Assembly: GCF_030646165.1 (NCBI RefSeq)
Contig: NZ_JAUTDO010000002.1
Span: 186,001-250,000, forward strand
Length of the DNA stretch: 64,000 nucleotides
DNA from: Conexibacter sp. CPCC 206217
GTDB lineage: Bacteria > Actinomycetota > Thermoleophilia > Solirubrobacterales > Solirubrobacteraceae
Direction of reading: 5' to 3'
Part shown: positions 1-8,775 of the stretch, in pieces
How the letters are laid out: each line of letters opens with the position of its first letter
Numbering within the stretch: the stretch's first letter is position 1
Position numbers and translations under genes: made by a program
The notes under the pieces: model-generated
Told to the model about the DNA's origin: nothing
Seen by the model: the letters and a program-made list of their open reading frames with translations, nothing else
Database searches by the model: none

Positions 1-202
1 ACCACTCCGGCGGTCTCAGCGTCAGCTGCGCGGCGTCGAGCTCGCCGCGCAGGTACTGCTTCGTCAGCGGCGGCCGTCTGTACGGGAGGTGCGGCTCGCT
101 CGCCAGCAGCGTCACGTCCCCGCGTCCGCCGGCTCTGCGGTAGGCGGCGGCGGTAGCGAATCCGGCGGGGCCGCCACCGACGATCACGATGCGCTCCCTC
201 AT
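1..202 (-). CDS. FAD/NAD(P)-dependent oxidoreductase, N-terminal part only
   Basis: The reverse strand from the ATG at 202 reads MRERIVIVGGGPAGFATAAA, a textbook Rossmann GxGxxG FAD-binding start, and continues with LPYRRPPLTK, the conserved block of ferredoxin-reductase-like pyridine nucleotide-disulphide oxidoreductases. The gene runs off the left edge, so only about 67 residues are visible. Its ATG overlaps the stop of the upstream methyltransferase (ATGA), so it is translationally coupled and part of the same operon. Such flavoproteins reduce ferredoxins or small redox partners with NAD(P)H. The partner here is unknown because the rest lies outside the window. Confidence 0.85.
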   Translation of the reverse strand, partial: MRERIVIVGGGPAGFATAAAYRRAGGRGDVTLLASEPHLPYRRPPLTKQYLRGELDAAQLTLRPPEW

Positions 203-891
203 CGAAGCTCCCAGCAGTCGAGCCGATACGCGGCGGTGTCGTCGTTGACGCGGTGGCGCAGCGTCGTGCGCTCGCGCAGCAGCACGTGGACCTTGTCGCC
301 GTCGAGCGGACCGTCGCCGACGTCGCCGCGCCAGTGGACCGCGACGAACCGGCCGCCGGGCGCGAGCATCGACTCCAGCCGCGGCAGCGCGGCGCCGAGC
401 AGCGGCGCGTCCCAGTAGTAGAGAAGCTCTGAGGCGACGATCAGGTCGAACGGTCCCTGCGGCAGCTCCCACGGCAGGTCGCGCAGCTCGAAGCGCACGT
501 GCGGGGCGTGGCTGAGGCGGGTGCGCGCGCGGGTCAGCGCGGTCGGCGCCGCGTCGAGCGCGAGCAGGTCGTGGCAGCGGCGCGCGAGCAGCTCCGTGAA
601 GACGCCGATCGAGCAGCCCAGCTCCAGCGCCCGGTCGAACGGCCCGGGACCGATCGCCGCCAACGTACGGAGGTACTTCTCGCGCTCGTACGGCTTCGTC
701 TCGTACCCCCACGGATCGCCGTCGGCGCGGTACTTGCGCTCGAAGTGGCCGGGGTCGGTGCGGCCCGCGCGATCGCGGTCCGCGAACGGCTGCGTCGGGC
801 GCGGCGTCCCAAGCGGCCTACGGTCACTGGCGGCGAGCGACTGCCGGCGACCAGGTCCGGGTCGCTCGTCGCGGCTCTCGCGCGCGCTCAC
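199..891 (-). CDS. NodS-like SAM-dependent methyltransferase
   Basis: A 230-residue class I methyltransferase. The SAM motif I is ALELGCSIG at about residues 88-96, preceded by DPWGYETKPYEREKY and followed by FDLIVASELLYY and LAPGGRFVAVHWRG. All of these are characteristic of the NodS family, known for N-methylating the deacetylated amino sugar of lipochitooligosaccharides. I chose the GTG at 891 because it overlaps the upstream stop as GTGA and gives the family's usual length. The gene sits in an operon with a NodB-like deacetylase and an acyl-CoA-dehydrogenase-like flavoprotein, which suggests an amino-sugar-containing glycan or glycolipid as substrate. Substrate identity is inference. Confidence 0.85.
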   Translation of the reverse strand: MSARESRDERPGPGRRQSLAASDRRPLGTPRPTQPFADRDRAGRTDPGHFERKYRADGDPWGYETKPYEREKYLRTLAAIGPGPFDRALELGCSIGVFTELLARRCHDLLALDAAPTALTRARTRLSHAPHVRFELRDLPWELPQGPFDLIVASELLYYWDAPLLGAALPRLESMLAPGGRFVAVHWRGDVGDGPLDGDKVHVLLRERTTLRHRVNDDTAAYRLDCWELR

Positions 892-1952
892 CGCAGCTGC
901 TCCAGCCGGGCGCGGCCGAGCCGCGCGAGCAGCGGGTCGAGCCTGTGCTGGTGAAGGAACAGCTCGAGGTCGCGGCGGGCGCGGTCGAGCAGCTCGCCCT
1001 CGGCGAACGGGCGCGTGCCGCAGGCGGCAGCGGCGGTGTCGAGGATCGTGCGGACCGCGCCGGCGATCGCGGCGCGGTAGGCGATCGAGGTCTCGCGCAG
1101 GTCGTCGCCGGCATCCGCGCGCCGCGCCGCGAGCGCGATCCACGCGTCGCAGGTGCCGCGCGCTGTCTGCAGGCGCCCGGCGGCGTGCGCCTCCAGCTCA
1201 CCGATCACGGGCCGCTGCGCAAGCGCGCCGAGCGCCGCGTCGACGATCGCGTCGGCGAGCCCGACCCAGGTCGCGGCGGTGCGCATCGCGTCGCGCGAGA
1301 ACCACGGTTCGCGCCCCAGCTCGCCCGGCTCACCGAGGACCGCGAGCGGCTCGACGCCGTCGAAGACGACGCGGTGGCTCTCCGACGCGCGCATGCCGGC
1401 GCCGTGGAACCAGCTGCGGTCGATCGTGACGCCGTCGCCGGGACGCTCGCGCACGTCGAGGTAGACGAGCAGCGGCGGCGTGTCGGCGTCCGCGCCGCCG
1501 CGCACCGTCACGAGTGCGCGCTGGACTCCGCCGGCGCCGGAGCAGAACAGCTTCGTGCCGCGCACACGGCCGTCGGGTCCCAGCCGCGCCGGCTCGCCCT
1601 CGTGCGGCTGGGCCGGGTCCGCGCCCCAGACACCGAGCCACAGGCGCCCGGCGGCGACGTCGGCGAGGTCCCGCATCCGCAGCGCCGGCGGGGCGAGCAG
1701 GTCGAGCCGCTCGGCGGCGTTGAAATGCCCGTCGAGAATCCGCGCGACGGAGCCGTCGACACGCGCGGCCGCGCGCACCAGTGCCCACTCCGCCACGCGC
1801 CCGCGCGCTCCCAGCACGCCGGCCGCGCCGAGCGCCTCGAACGCCTCCGTCGGAAAGCGCGCGCTGCGATCGCGCTCGACCGCCCCGGCCGCGATCTGCG
1901 ACCACAGCGGGGAGAGGACGCCGGTGGGGGACTCCGCTGCCTGCAACGCCAT
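888..1952 (-). CDS. Acyl-CoA dehydrogenase-fold flavoprotein
   Basis: A 354-residue protein resembling acyl-CoA dehydrogenases: helical N-terminal domain, a middle domain with FCSGAGGVQRALVTVR and a C-terminal helical bundle. It is shorter and more divergent than beta-oxidation enzymes and lies among sugar-modifying genes with no other fatty-acid gene nearby. Start is the ATG at 1952, two bases after the deacetylase stop. Its stop overlaps the methyltransferase start. Known relatives in sugar pathways include flavin-dependent amino-sugar N-oxygenases with the same fold, so oxidation of a sugar or lipid-linked intermediate is as likely as acyl-CoA oxidation. I cannot assign the catalytic base from the sequence alone. 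Confidence 0.7.
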   Translation of the reverse strand: MALQAAESPTGVLSPLWSQIAAGAVERDRSARFPTEAFEALGAAGVLGARGRVAEWALVRAAARVDGSVARILDGHFNAAERLDLLAPPALRMRDLADVAAGRLWLGVWGADPAQPHEGEPARLGPDGRVRGTKLFCSGAGGVQRALVTVRGGADADTPPLLVYLDVRERPGDGVTIDRSWFHGAGMRASESHRVVFDGVEPLAVLGEPGELGREPWFSRDAMRTAATWVGLADAIVDAALGALAQRPVIGELEAHAAGRLQTARGTCDAWIALAARRADAGDDLRETSIAYRAAIAGAVRTILDTAAAACGTRPFAEGELLDRARRDLELFLHQHRLDPLLARLGRARLEQLR

Positions 1953-1954
1953 CG

Positions 1955-2572
1955 CTACACCGCCGCGGCCGTAGAGATGGCGACGGCCGCCGGCAACGCG
2001 CCAAGCGGGCCCGGTTCCCAGCCACGCGCGCGGATCTCCGCCACGAGCGGCCCGACGAGGCGGGCGGTCTGGATGCAGCTGGAACGGCGAGCGCCGGGTC
2101 CGACGCCATCGTGCAGCAGCACGATCGCGCCGCGCGCCAGCCGCGGCGCCAGTCCGCCCAGCATCTCCTCTGCGGACGGCCCGGCCCAATCCTCGGGGTC
2201 AAGGTCCCAGTCCGTCAGCTCCAGCGCATGCGCGACGGCAACTTCCACGGTCCACGGCGCGCGCACGCCCCACGGGGTGCGCCAGCGGCGCGGCGTGACC
2301 CCGAGCCGGCGGAGCGCTTCCAGCGCCTGCTCGGTGTCGTGCGCCAGCTCGGCGCGCGTCACCTCGGTGTGGCGCAGATGCCGGTGACCGTGCAGTTCGA
2401 CCTCGTGACCGGCCGCGCGAATCGCCGCGATCGAGCGCGGATGCTCGATCGCCCGCTCCCCGAGCACGAAGAAGGTGGCACGCGCCTGCGCGGCGGCGAG
2501 CGCGGCGAGCACGTCCGGCGTTCCGGCGGGGTCGGGCCCGTCGTCGAATGTCAGCGCAACGACATCTGGCAT
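1955..2572 (-). CDS. Polysaccharide deacetylase (NodB homology domain)
   Basis: A 205-residue carbohydrate esterase family 4 protein with no signal peptide, so probably cytoplasmic. The five family motifs are visible: TFDDGPD (residues 8-14, catalytic base and metal Asp), HGHRH (61-65, metal His), RTPWG (about 98-102), a WDLDPEDW block and LLHDG near residue 150. The enzyme removes N- or O-acetyl groups from a sugar. It is the first gene visible in a tightly packed leftward operon with the acyl-CoA-dehydrogenase-like and NodS-like genes. It is divergent from the LAL regulator, whose start lies 60 bp away, so that regulator may control it. Confidence 0.85.
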   Translation of the reverse strand: MPDVVALTFDDGPDPAGTPDVLAALAAAQARATFFVLGERAIEHPRSIAAIRAAGHEVELHGHRHLRHTEVTRAELAHDTEQALEALRRLGVTPRRWRTPWGVRAPWTVEVAVAHALELTDWDLDPEDWAGPSAEEMLGGLAPRLARGAIVLLHDGVGPGARRSSCIQTARLVGPLVAEIRARGWEPGPLGALPAAVAISTAAAV

Positions 2573-2631
2573 GCCCGACCACCTACCCGCAGACGCTGGC
2601 CCCCACGCGTGCCACCATGGAGGTTGGAGCT

Positions 2632-5600
2632 ATGGCGGCAACCACGACGACACGCATGACCAGCGCCCGGCTCGTGGGACGTTCGGCGCAGCTCGCCGAG
2701 CTGGAGGCTGTGCTGCGCGACGCTGGCGAGGGCCGGCCGTCGCTGGCGTTCGTGGCGGGCGAGTCCGGCGTCGGCAAGTCGCGCCTGACGAGCGAACTGG
2801 CACGTCACGCGCGCGCGAGCGGCATGCGGGTGTTGAGCGGCGACTGCGTCGAGCTGGGCGAGGGCGAGCTGCCGTACGCGCCGCTGGTCGGCGCGCTGCG
2901 CCCGCTCGTGCGCGACGCCGATCCCGCCGTCGACGCGCTGCCGGCGACGCTGCGCGCCGAGCTGACGTCGATCCTGCCGACGCTCGGCGGTCCGCGCGCC
3001 GCCGCCTCCGCCACCGACACCGCCGTGCAGGGCCGCCTGTTCGAGGCGCTGCTGGAGCTGCTGGACCGGCTCGGGGACGAGACGCCGGTGCTGCTCGTGA
3101 TCGAGGACCTGCACTGGGCCGATCGCTCGACGCGCGGCTTCCTCACGTTCCTGGCGCGAGCCGTCTGCTCCGAACGGCTCGCGGTCGTCGCGACGTACCG
3201 GTCCGACGAGCTGCACCGGCGCCATCCGCTGCGCCCGCTGCTGGCCGAACTGGAGCGCGACCCGCGCACGCGCCGGATCGCGCTGACGCCGTTCACGCGC
3301 GAGGAGCTGTCTGAGCAGCTCGCCGAGATCCTCGGCTCGACGCCGGATGCGGGCCTGGTCGATCGCGTGCTCGTGCGCAGCGAGGGCAACCCGCTCTTCA
3401 CGGAGGAGATCCTCGCCGCCGGGCTCGACGGCCGCGGCAGCCTGCCGCCGACCCTGCGCGACGCGCTGATGCTGCGGATCGAGCGGCTGTCGACGCCGGC
3501 GCAGGAGCTGCTGCGGCTGCTGGTCGGCATGCCGATGGACCACGAGCTGCTGGTCGCGACGAGCACGCTCGACGGGCGCGAGCTGCGCGAGGCGCTGCGC
3601 GAGGCGGTCGCGAGCAACATCGTGATCGCCGACTCCGACGACCAATACCGCTTCCGTCACGCGCTGCTGCGCGAGGTGCTGCTCGACGACCTGCTGCCGG
3701 GCGAGCGGACGGAGATGCACCGCACGCTCGCACACGCGCTGGAGCAGCGGGTCGCGGGCGAGAGCTGCCCGGATGCGCACCTGACGGCGCAGGTCGCGTA
3801 CCACTGGCACCACACCGGCGACCACGCCGCCGCGCTCGCCGCCACCGTGCGAGCGGCCGACGCGGCCGAGCGTGTGAACGCGATCGGCGAGGCTGAGACG
3901 CTGCTGGAGCGGGCGCTGGAGTTCTGGGAACAGGTGCCGGAGGAGAAGCGCCCGCCGGGCGTCGACCGGATCGACCTGCTGCGCCGTGCGGCACAGCACG
4001 CGGCCGACTGCGAGGGTGACTATCAGCGCCAGGAAGCGCTGCTGCGGCGGGCGTTGTCGCTGGTCGACGAGGGCGACGACCCGCGCCTGGTGGCGGCGCT
4101 GCTGGAGCGGTTGCAGCGGGCGCAGTGGCATCTGAACCGGCCGGAAGAGGCGATCGCGACGATCGACCGCGCGCTCGGGCTGCTGGAGCCGGACGAGCGC
4201 ACGCGCGAGCGCGTCGCGCTGCTGGCCGCGAAGGCGCGCGTGCGGATGCTGCAGTCGCGCTACCGCGAGGCGATCGAGCTGGCCGAGCAGGCGCAGGCGC
4301 TGGCGGACGAGATCGGCGACCACGCGGTCGCCTGCCGCGTCGGCAACGCGCTCGGGATCTCGCTGGTCGGGCTCGGCGACGCCGAGGCAGGCGAGGCGAC
4401 GCTGCGCGAGGCGCTCGCGACCGCAAGATCCCACGGCCTGCTGGACGAGATCGCGACCTCCTACGGCAACCTGGCCGACGTCCTGCACGTGACCGGCCGC
4501 ACGCGGGAGGCGCTGGAGACGGCGCAGCGCGGGCGCGCGGAGATGGCCAACCTCGACCGCCAGACGGAATGGCTCGTGCTCGACTCGGTCCAGTACGCGG
4601 TCGCGATCGGCGACTGGGATGGCGCACAGCGCGACCTCGACAGCCTCAACCGCCGCCACTACGGCACCGAGCTGATGCACAAGCACCTGCGCCGGGCGGA
4701 GCTGGCGCTGGGCCGCGGCGATCACGCGGTCGCGCGCGTGGAACTGGAGGCGACCGCGCGCCACGCGCGCGACTCGACCGAGCCACAGTTCCTCGGCCCG
4801 CTCGGCGGCCTGAGGGCCGAACTGGAGCGCCGCACCGGAGACCTCGTCGCCGCCCGCGCCGCCGTCGACGACGCGCTCGACCGGATCGAGTTCTGCTCCG
4901 ACGACATCACGCAGGTGACGGGCGTCTCGAGCGTCGGCATGCGCGTGGAGGCCGACGCCGCCCAGCGCGCCCGCGACCGTGATGACGTCGTCGCCGAGCG
5001 CGAGGCCCGGCTGCGCAGCGAGCTGCTGCTCGCGCGCGTCGAGGCCGGCGCGGAGCTGGAGCGAGCGCCGCTGGTGGCGGAGCTGGCGGTGGCCCGTGCC
5101 GAGGAGGCCCGCGCCCGTGACGAGGACGACCCGGCGTTGTGGGACGAGGCGGCGCTCGCGTGGTCGGAGCTGGAGCGCCCGTACTCCGTCGCCTACTGCC
5201 GCTGGCGCCAGGCCGAAGCGTTCGCGGCACTGGGCGCGCGCGAGGATGCCGGAATCGCCGTGAGAGCCGCCTGCGAGATCACCCGCGCGCTCGGCGCCGC
5301 GTGGCTGCACGGCGAGGTCGAGGCGCTGGCGGCGCGGGCGCGACTGACGTTGGATCCGGATCCGGGCACGGGCGTGCCGGGCACCAGCGCGGCCGGCATC
5401 GCCGCGGGCGTGGCTGCCGACGGCACGCCCGCCGCAGCCGGCGACGGCAACGGCGACGCTCACGCCGCAGCGGTCCCCGAAGACCCCTTCGGCCTCACCC
5501 CCCGCGAACGCCAGGTCCTCGCCCTCGTCGCCGCCGGCTCCACCAACCGCGAGATCGGCACCTCGCTCTTCATGGCCGAGAAGACCGCCAGCGTCCACGT

Positions 5601-5685
5601 CTCCCGCATCCTCGCCAAGCTCGACGTCCGCTCCCGCACGCAGGCCGCGGCGGTGGCGCATCGGTTGGGGTTGGACGGCGGTTAG
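2632..5685 (+). CDS. LAL-type LuxR family transcriptional regulator (AAA ATPase, TPR, HTH)
   Basis: A 1017-residue regulator. An N-terminal STAND/AAA ATPase carries Walker A GESGVGKS at about residues 43-50 and a Walker B-like region LLVIEDLHWAD near 155. A long TPR-like helical middle (about 420-870) follows, then a C-terminal LuxR helix-turn-helix starting at LTPRERQVLALVAAG in the last 65 residues. I chose the ATG at 2632 because GGAGG lies at 2619-2623. Upstream in-frame ATGs have no such site. The Ala/Gly/Pro-rich linker before the HTH is low complexity. LAL regulators sense a ligand or partner and activate neighbouring genes. The divergent deacetylase operon is the obvious candidate target. 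Confidence 0.9.
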   Translation: MAATTTTRMTSARLVGRSAQLAELEAVLRDAGEGRPSLAFVAGESGVGKSRLTSELARHARASGMRVLSGDCVELGEGELPYAPLVGALRPLVRDADPAVDALPATLRAELTSILPTLGGPRAAASATDTAVQGRLFEALLELLDRLGDETPVLLVIEDLHWADRSTRGFLTFLARAVCSERLAVVATYRSDELHRRHPLRPLLAELERDPRTRRIALTPFTREELSEQLAEILGSTPDAGLVDRVLVRSEGNPLFTEEILAAGLDGRGSLPPTLRDALMLRIERLSTPAQELLRLLVGMPMDHELLVATSTLDGRELREALREAVASNIVIADSDDQYRFRHALLREVLLDDLLPGERTEMHRTLAHALEQRVAGESCPDAHLTAQVAYHWHHTGDHAAALAATVRAADAAERVNAIGEAETLLERALEFWEQVPEEKRPPGVDRIDLLRRAAQHAADCEGDYQRQEALLRRALSLVDEGDDPRLVAALLERLQRAQWHLNRPEEAIATIDRALGLLEPDERTRERVALLAAKARVRMLQSRYREAIELAEQAQALADEIGDHAVACRVGNALGISLVGLGDAEAGEATLREALATARSHGLLDEIATSYGNLADVLHVTGRTREALETAQRGRAEMANLDRQTEWLVLDSVQYAVAIGDWDGAQRDLDSLNRRHYGTELMHKHLRRAELALGRGDHAVARVELEATARHARDSTEPQFLGPLGGLRAELERRTGDLVAARAAVDDALDRIEFCSDDITQVTGVSSVGMRVEADAAQRARDRDDVVAEREARLRSELLLARVEAGAELERAPLVAELAVARAEEARARDEDDPALWDEAALAWSELERPYSVAYCRWRQAEAFAALGAREDAGIAVRAACEITRALGAAWLHGEVEALAARARLTLDPDPGTGVPGTSAAGIAAGVAADGTPAAAGDGNGDAHAAAVPEDPFGLTPRERQVLALVAAGSTNREIGTSLFMAEKTASVHVSRILAKLDVRSRTQAAAVAHRLGLDGG

Positions 5686-5688
5686 CGC

Positions 5689-6375
5689 TCAGCCCAGCGG
5701 CACGACGTAGCCCGCTACCGCCGCGAAGTGAACAGCTGCAGCCAGGATCACGAGCGCGTGGAAGACCTCGTGGTAGCCGAAGATTCTCGGCACCGGATCC
5801 GGACGGCGCTTGGCGTAGATGACGGCGCCGACGGTGTAGAAGAGGCCGCCGATCAGGAACAGCAGCGTCGGCACGAGGCCAAGCACCGAGATGATCTTCG
5901 GCAGGGCGATGATGCCGACCCAGCCGAGCGCGACGTAGCCCATCGCCTTCAGCATTCTCGGCGCGTCGATCCAGGCGAGGTTGAGCACGACGCCGAGCAC
6001 GGCGCCGCCCCACGCGATGCAAAGCAGGACCGTTCCGAGCGTGCCGCCGACGACGAGCAGCGCGATGGGCGTCGCACTGCCAGCCATGAAGACGTAGATC
6101 ATCGAGTGGTCCAGCCGGCGCATCCAGCGGCGCACGTTCGGCCGCCAGGTGATGCGGTGGTACACGGCGCTGACCGCGAACAGCCCGACGAGTGAGACCG
6201 CATAGATGACAGCAACAACCGTCGCGCGCCCGTCCGGTGCCTTCCACACGAGCAGTCCACCCGCCACGATCGCCGCGAGCGTGGCCCACTGATGCGAAAC
6301 CCCGCGCAGCTTCGGCCGCTTGGCGGCCAGCTCCGCGAACTCGCTGCGGACCGTCTCGATCAGCTCGTCGCGCAC
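5689..6375 (-). CDS. Hemolysin III / PAQR-family membrane protein
   Basis: About 228 residues with seven predicted membrane helices. Family markers are SAVYHR near residue 70, LDHSMIYVFMAGSATP in the middle and GYHEVFHALVILAAAVHF near the C-terminus, which supply the conserved Ser/His/His set of PAQR proteins. Bacterial members (YqfA/hemolysin III) influence membrane lipid homeostasis. Haemolysis is a historical name. Start is taken as GTG at 6375, after a short GGGA. No neighbour explains a specific role. The gene ends three bases from the convergent LAL regulator, without room for a separate terminator. Confidence 0.8.
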   Translation of the reverse strand: MRDELIETVRSEFAELAAKRPKLRGVSHQWATLAAIVAGGLLVWKAPDGRATVVAVIYAVSLVGLFAVSAVYHRITWRPNVRRWMRRLDHSMIYVFMAGSATPIALLVVGGTLGTVLLCIAWGGAVLGVVLNLAWIDAPRMLKAMGYVALGWVGIIALPKIISVLGLVPTLLFLIGGLFYTVGAVIYAKRRPDPVPRIFGYHEVFHALVILAAAVHFAAVAGYVVPLG

Positions 6376-6446
6376 TCCCGCAGTGTACCCCCGTCGCAGC
6401 GCCGGCCTCCGCCGCACCAGCGCGCACGAGCCGCGCGCACGCTCGT

Positions 6447-7409
6447 CTACTTCGCCCGCGCCTCCAACCGTCGCGCAACGGCGGCAAGGTGTCTGGAGTC
6501 GGTGCCGCAGCAGCCACCGAGGATCTGGATGTCGAAGTCGATCGCGAGCTGGTTCATCGCCTCGCCGAAGACGTCCGGGTCTTCGCTGTCGGCGTGGTCG
6601 AGCGAGACCAACTGGTCGGGCGACAGGCGCGAGCCGTTCGCCTTCACCTCGCGTACGCGCGAGAGACCGCTCGACGAGACCGTCGCAAGGTTCTCGAGCG
6701 CTGCGCGTGCGACCGTCGGGTGCACGCACGAGATCGAGTAGTAGGTCGGCGCCGGCTCGACCGCGTCGTCGAGTCGCTCGATCGCGTCGTGCAGGTAGGT
6801 GCCGTCGAGCATTCTGCCGCGCTGGTCCAGGACGAAGCCGATCGCGTAGGGGAGGCCGGTCGTCGCCATCGCCATAGCGACGCCGTGCGCCTCCTCGACC
6901 GACGGAAAGGTCGGCGCGTAGAGCAGGTCGACGCCCGCCTCCACCAGCGCCCCGACCTGCTCGCGGTGGTAGTCGGCGCCGTCGAGGTGGTTGAGGCAGT
7001 CATCCGGCGTGTAGGCGTCGCCGTAGGGCCCGATCACACCCGCGATGAAGACGGGATCGTGCTCGCCGTCGTCGCGGATCTCGTTCAGGAACGCGACCGC
7101 CTCGACGTTGAGGCGGTGGACCATCTCGGCGCCGCCGGAGCGTCTGGCGCGGTCCGCGTAGCGGCGGCTCGCGCGGAACGTCGGCGTGCCCATCACGATC
7201 GGCAGCCTATGCGCCCAGGCGACGTCGAGATAGGTCGCGTAGATGTCGCGCAGGACGAGGCGGCCGCGGGGTCTCTCGAGCAGCGCAGCGACCTGCACGT
7301 GCGGGTCGAGTCTGACGCTCGTCTCGAACATGATCCGCGTCTCGATCGCAGCGTCGGCGAGGATCGGTGCGCCAGCTTCAAGCATGTCTTGTACCACGGC
7401 CGGCAGCAT
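6447..7409 (-). CDS. Homocysteine S-methyltransferase family protein
   Basis: A 320-residue TIM-barrel protein with the zinc-binding GGCCGTD signature at residues 298-304 and a further Cys in SISCVHP near 222, completing the three-Cys zinc site that activates homocysteine. The usual N-terminal LxDGAxGT motif is altered to ILADAAIETRIMF, so substrate specificity may differ (for example S-methylmethionine or another thiol acceptor). The ATG at 7409 is preceded by GGGAGG about 11 bases upstream. A second ATG in another frame lies between and does not give a plausible protein. The gene stands alone, downstream of the sugar-transporter terminator. Confidence 0.85.
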   Translation of the reverse strand: MLPAVVQDMLEAGAPILADAAIETRIMFETSVRLDPHVQVAALLERPRGRLVLRDIYATYLDVAWAHRLPIVMGTPTFRASRRYADRARRSGGAEMVHRLNVEAVAFLNEIRDDGEHDPVFIAGVIGPYGDAYTPDDCLNHLDGADYHREQVGALVEAGVDLLYAPTFPSVEEAHGVAMAMATTGLPYAIGFVLDQRGRMLDGTYLHDAIERLDDAVEPAPTYYSISCVHPTVARAALENLATVSSSGLSRVREVKANGSRLSPDQLVSLDHADSEDPDVFGEAMNQLAIDFDIQILGGCCGTDSRHLAAVARRLEARAK

Positions 7410-7507
7410 GCCAGACGCATCCTCCCTCGTCCACCAGTTCCTTAGTGGATTAGCGAAGTTCTTTGCCGCAATCTGCGCCGCGGCGTCCTCTCCGGCATCG
7501 CGGGCGG
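7410..7507. promoter_or_regulatory. Upstream region of the homocysteine methyltransferase gene
   Basis: A locally AT-rich stretch (around 7436-7470) that must hold the leftward promoter of the methyltransferase gene. On the minus strand it contains TAATCC and CTAAGG, plausible -10 hexamers, without a convincing -35. No riboswitch such as SAM or cobalamin could be recognised. Confidence 0.35.
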
Positions 7508-7533
7508 CCCGGAGCGGCAGAAACCGCTCCGGG
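7508..7533 (-). terminator. Terminator of the sugar ABC operon
   Basis: A perfect 10-bp stem, CCCGGAGCGG pairing with CCGCTCCGGG around a CAGAAA loop, lies 10 bases past the stop of the permease gene. There is no U-tract, which is common in high-GC genomes. Confidence 0.7.
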
Positions 7534-7542
7534 AAACCGCGT

Positions 7543-8775
7543 CTACAACCGCCCCGCAGCTCGCCGTCGCTGCCGGGCGATCGCGTCGGCGATCACAGCC
7601 GCGAGCAACACAGCGCCCGTGACCATGTTCTTCGTCGAGGACTGGAACGCGAGCAGGTCCATGCCGTTGGAGATCGAGCCGATCACCAACGCGCCAAGCA
7701 GGGCTGACCAGACGGTGCCGCGGCCGCCGAACAGCGAGGTGCCGGCGATCACCGGGCCGGCGATCGCGAGCAGGAGCAGGTCGCTGCCGCCCGAGCCCTG
7801 GTTGACCGCCAACAGGCGCGAGGCGAGCACGATGCCGCCGGCCGCCGCCATGATGCCGGCGATCATGAAGACGGCGACGCGGATCTGTCTGACGCGGATG
7901 CCGGCGCGGCGCGCGGCCTCCTCGTTGCCGCCGAGCGCCAGCACGTAGCGGCCGAATCTAGTGCGCCGCACGATGTAGTCAAACAGCACGCAGGCGCCGA
8001 CGAGTATGAGGATCGCGAGCGGGACGCCGCGGTCCTGCGTCAGCACGTAGATGACGACGAAGACAATCACGGCGAGGCCGATGACGCGCGCCGCCACGAG
8101 CGCCGGCGACGCCGCCGGCACGCCGGCCTTGACGCGTCGTCGTCGCGCGTTGATGCACGCCAAGGCGAACAATCCGACGACGATCGCGCCGAGGATCCAC
8201 GCGGTCGCGCCGCTGTAGAACGTGCCGGCGAGTCCGGTGATGACCGGGTCGGTGATGTTGACGGTGCCGGTCTCGCCGAGCACCCACAACTGCACGCCCT
8301 GCCAGCCGATCAGGCCTGCGAGCGTGACGACGAACGATGGGATTCCGAACGCGGTCACGACCGTGCCCTGGAAGATCCCGATCGCCGCACCCGCGACGAT
8401 GCCCGCGATGATCGCGAGGTAGGGGTTCCAACCGTGCTGGACGTTCAGCACCGCCATGATCGCGGAACAGAGGCCCGAGACGATGCCGACCGAGAGGTCG
8501 ATCTCGCCGAGCAGGAGCACCAGCACGATGCCGACCGAGATCAGGCCGATGCCGGCGATCTGCAGCGCGAGGTTGACGAGGTTGGTGGCGGTGAGGAAGC
8601 GGTCGTTGGCGATCGTGAAGACCGCCCAGATGACCACGAGCGCCAGCAGCACCTGGATCGAGCCGAGCTCGCCCTGGGCGAATCTGGCAAAGAAGCTTCT
8701 GTGTCTCGCGGTCGGGTCCGCGGCGTCCGGCCCGGAGGGCGGCGGCGCCGTGTCGGGCGTGGCGGTGACGCTCAT
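7543..8775 (-). CDS. Sugar ABC transporter permease (XylH/BPD_transp_2 family)
   Basis: A 410-residue integral membrane protein with a Ser/Pro/Asp-rich cytoplasmic N-terminus and about ten hydrophobic segments. It contains LLGEIDLSVGIVSGLCSAIM and GTSLFGGRGTVWSALLGALV, motifs of the ribose/xylose permease family. It is the last gene of the ROK-binding protein-ATPase-permease operon, and its ATG at 8775 overlaps the ATPase stop (ATGA). With the ATPase and binding protein it should import a pentose or similar monosaccharide. Xylose is suggested by the ROK repressor and XylF-like binding protein but not proven. Confidence 0.88.
   Translation of the reverse strand: MSVTATPDTAPPPSGPDAADPTARHRSFFARFAQGELGSIQVLLALVVIWAVFTIANDRFLTATNLVNLALQIAGIGLISVGIVLVLLLGEIDLSVGIVSGLCSAIMAVLNVQHGWNPYLAIIAGIVAGAAIGIFQGTVVTAFGIPSFVVTLAGLIGWQGVQLWVLGETGTVNITDPVITGLAGTFYSGATAWILGAIVVGLFALACINARRRRVKAGVPAASPALVAARVIGLAVIVFVVIYVLTQDRGVPLAILILVGACVLFDYIVRRTRFGRYVLALGGNEEAARRAGIRVRQIRVAVFMIAGIMAAAGGIVLASRLLAVNQGSGGSDLLLLAIAGPVIAGTSLFGGRGTVWSALLGALVIGSISNGMDLLAFQSSTKNMVTGAVLLAAVIADAIARQRRRAAGRL

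Noticed and set aside
945..2387. 480-codon plus-strand frame across the acyl-CoA-dehydrogenase and deacetylase genes
   Set aside because: It crosses gene boundaries on the other strand, has no homology and is explained by GC bias.
2551..5661. Uninterrupted 1036-codon frame on the minus strand opposite the LAL regulator
   Set aside because: It mirrors the GC-rich codons of a clearly homologous gene. Its residues are Arg/Ala/Gln/Val-biased with no domain. A typical shadow frame of high-GC DNA.
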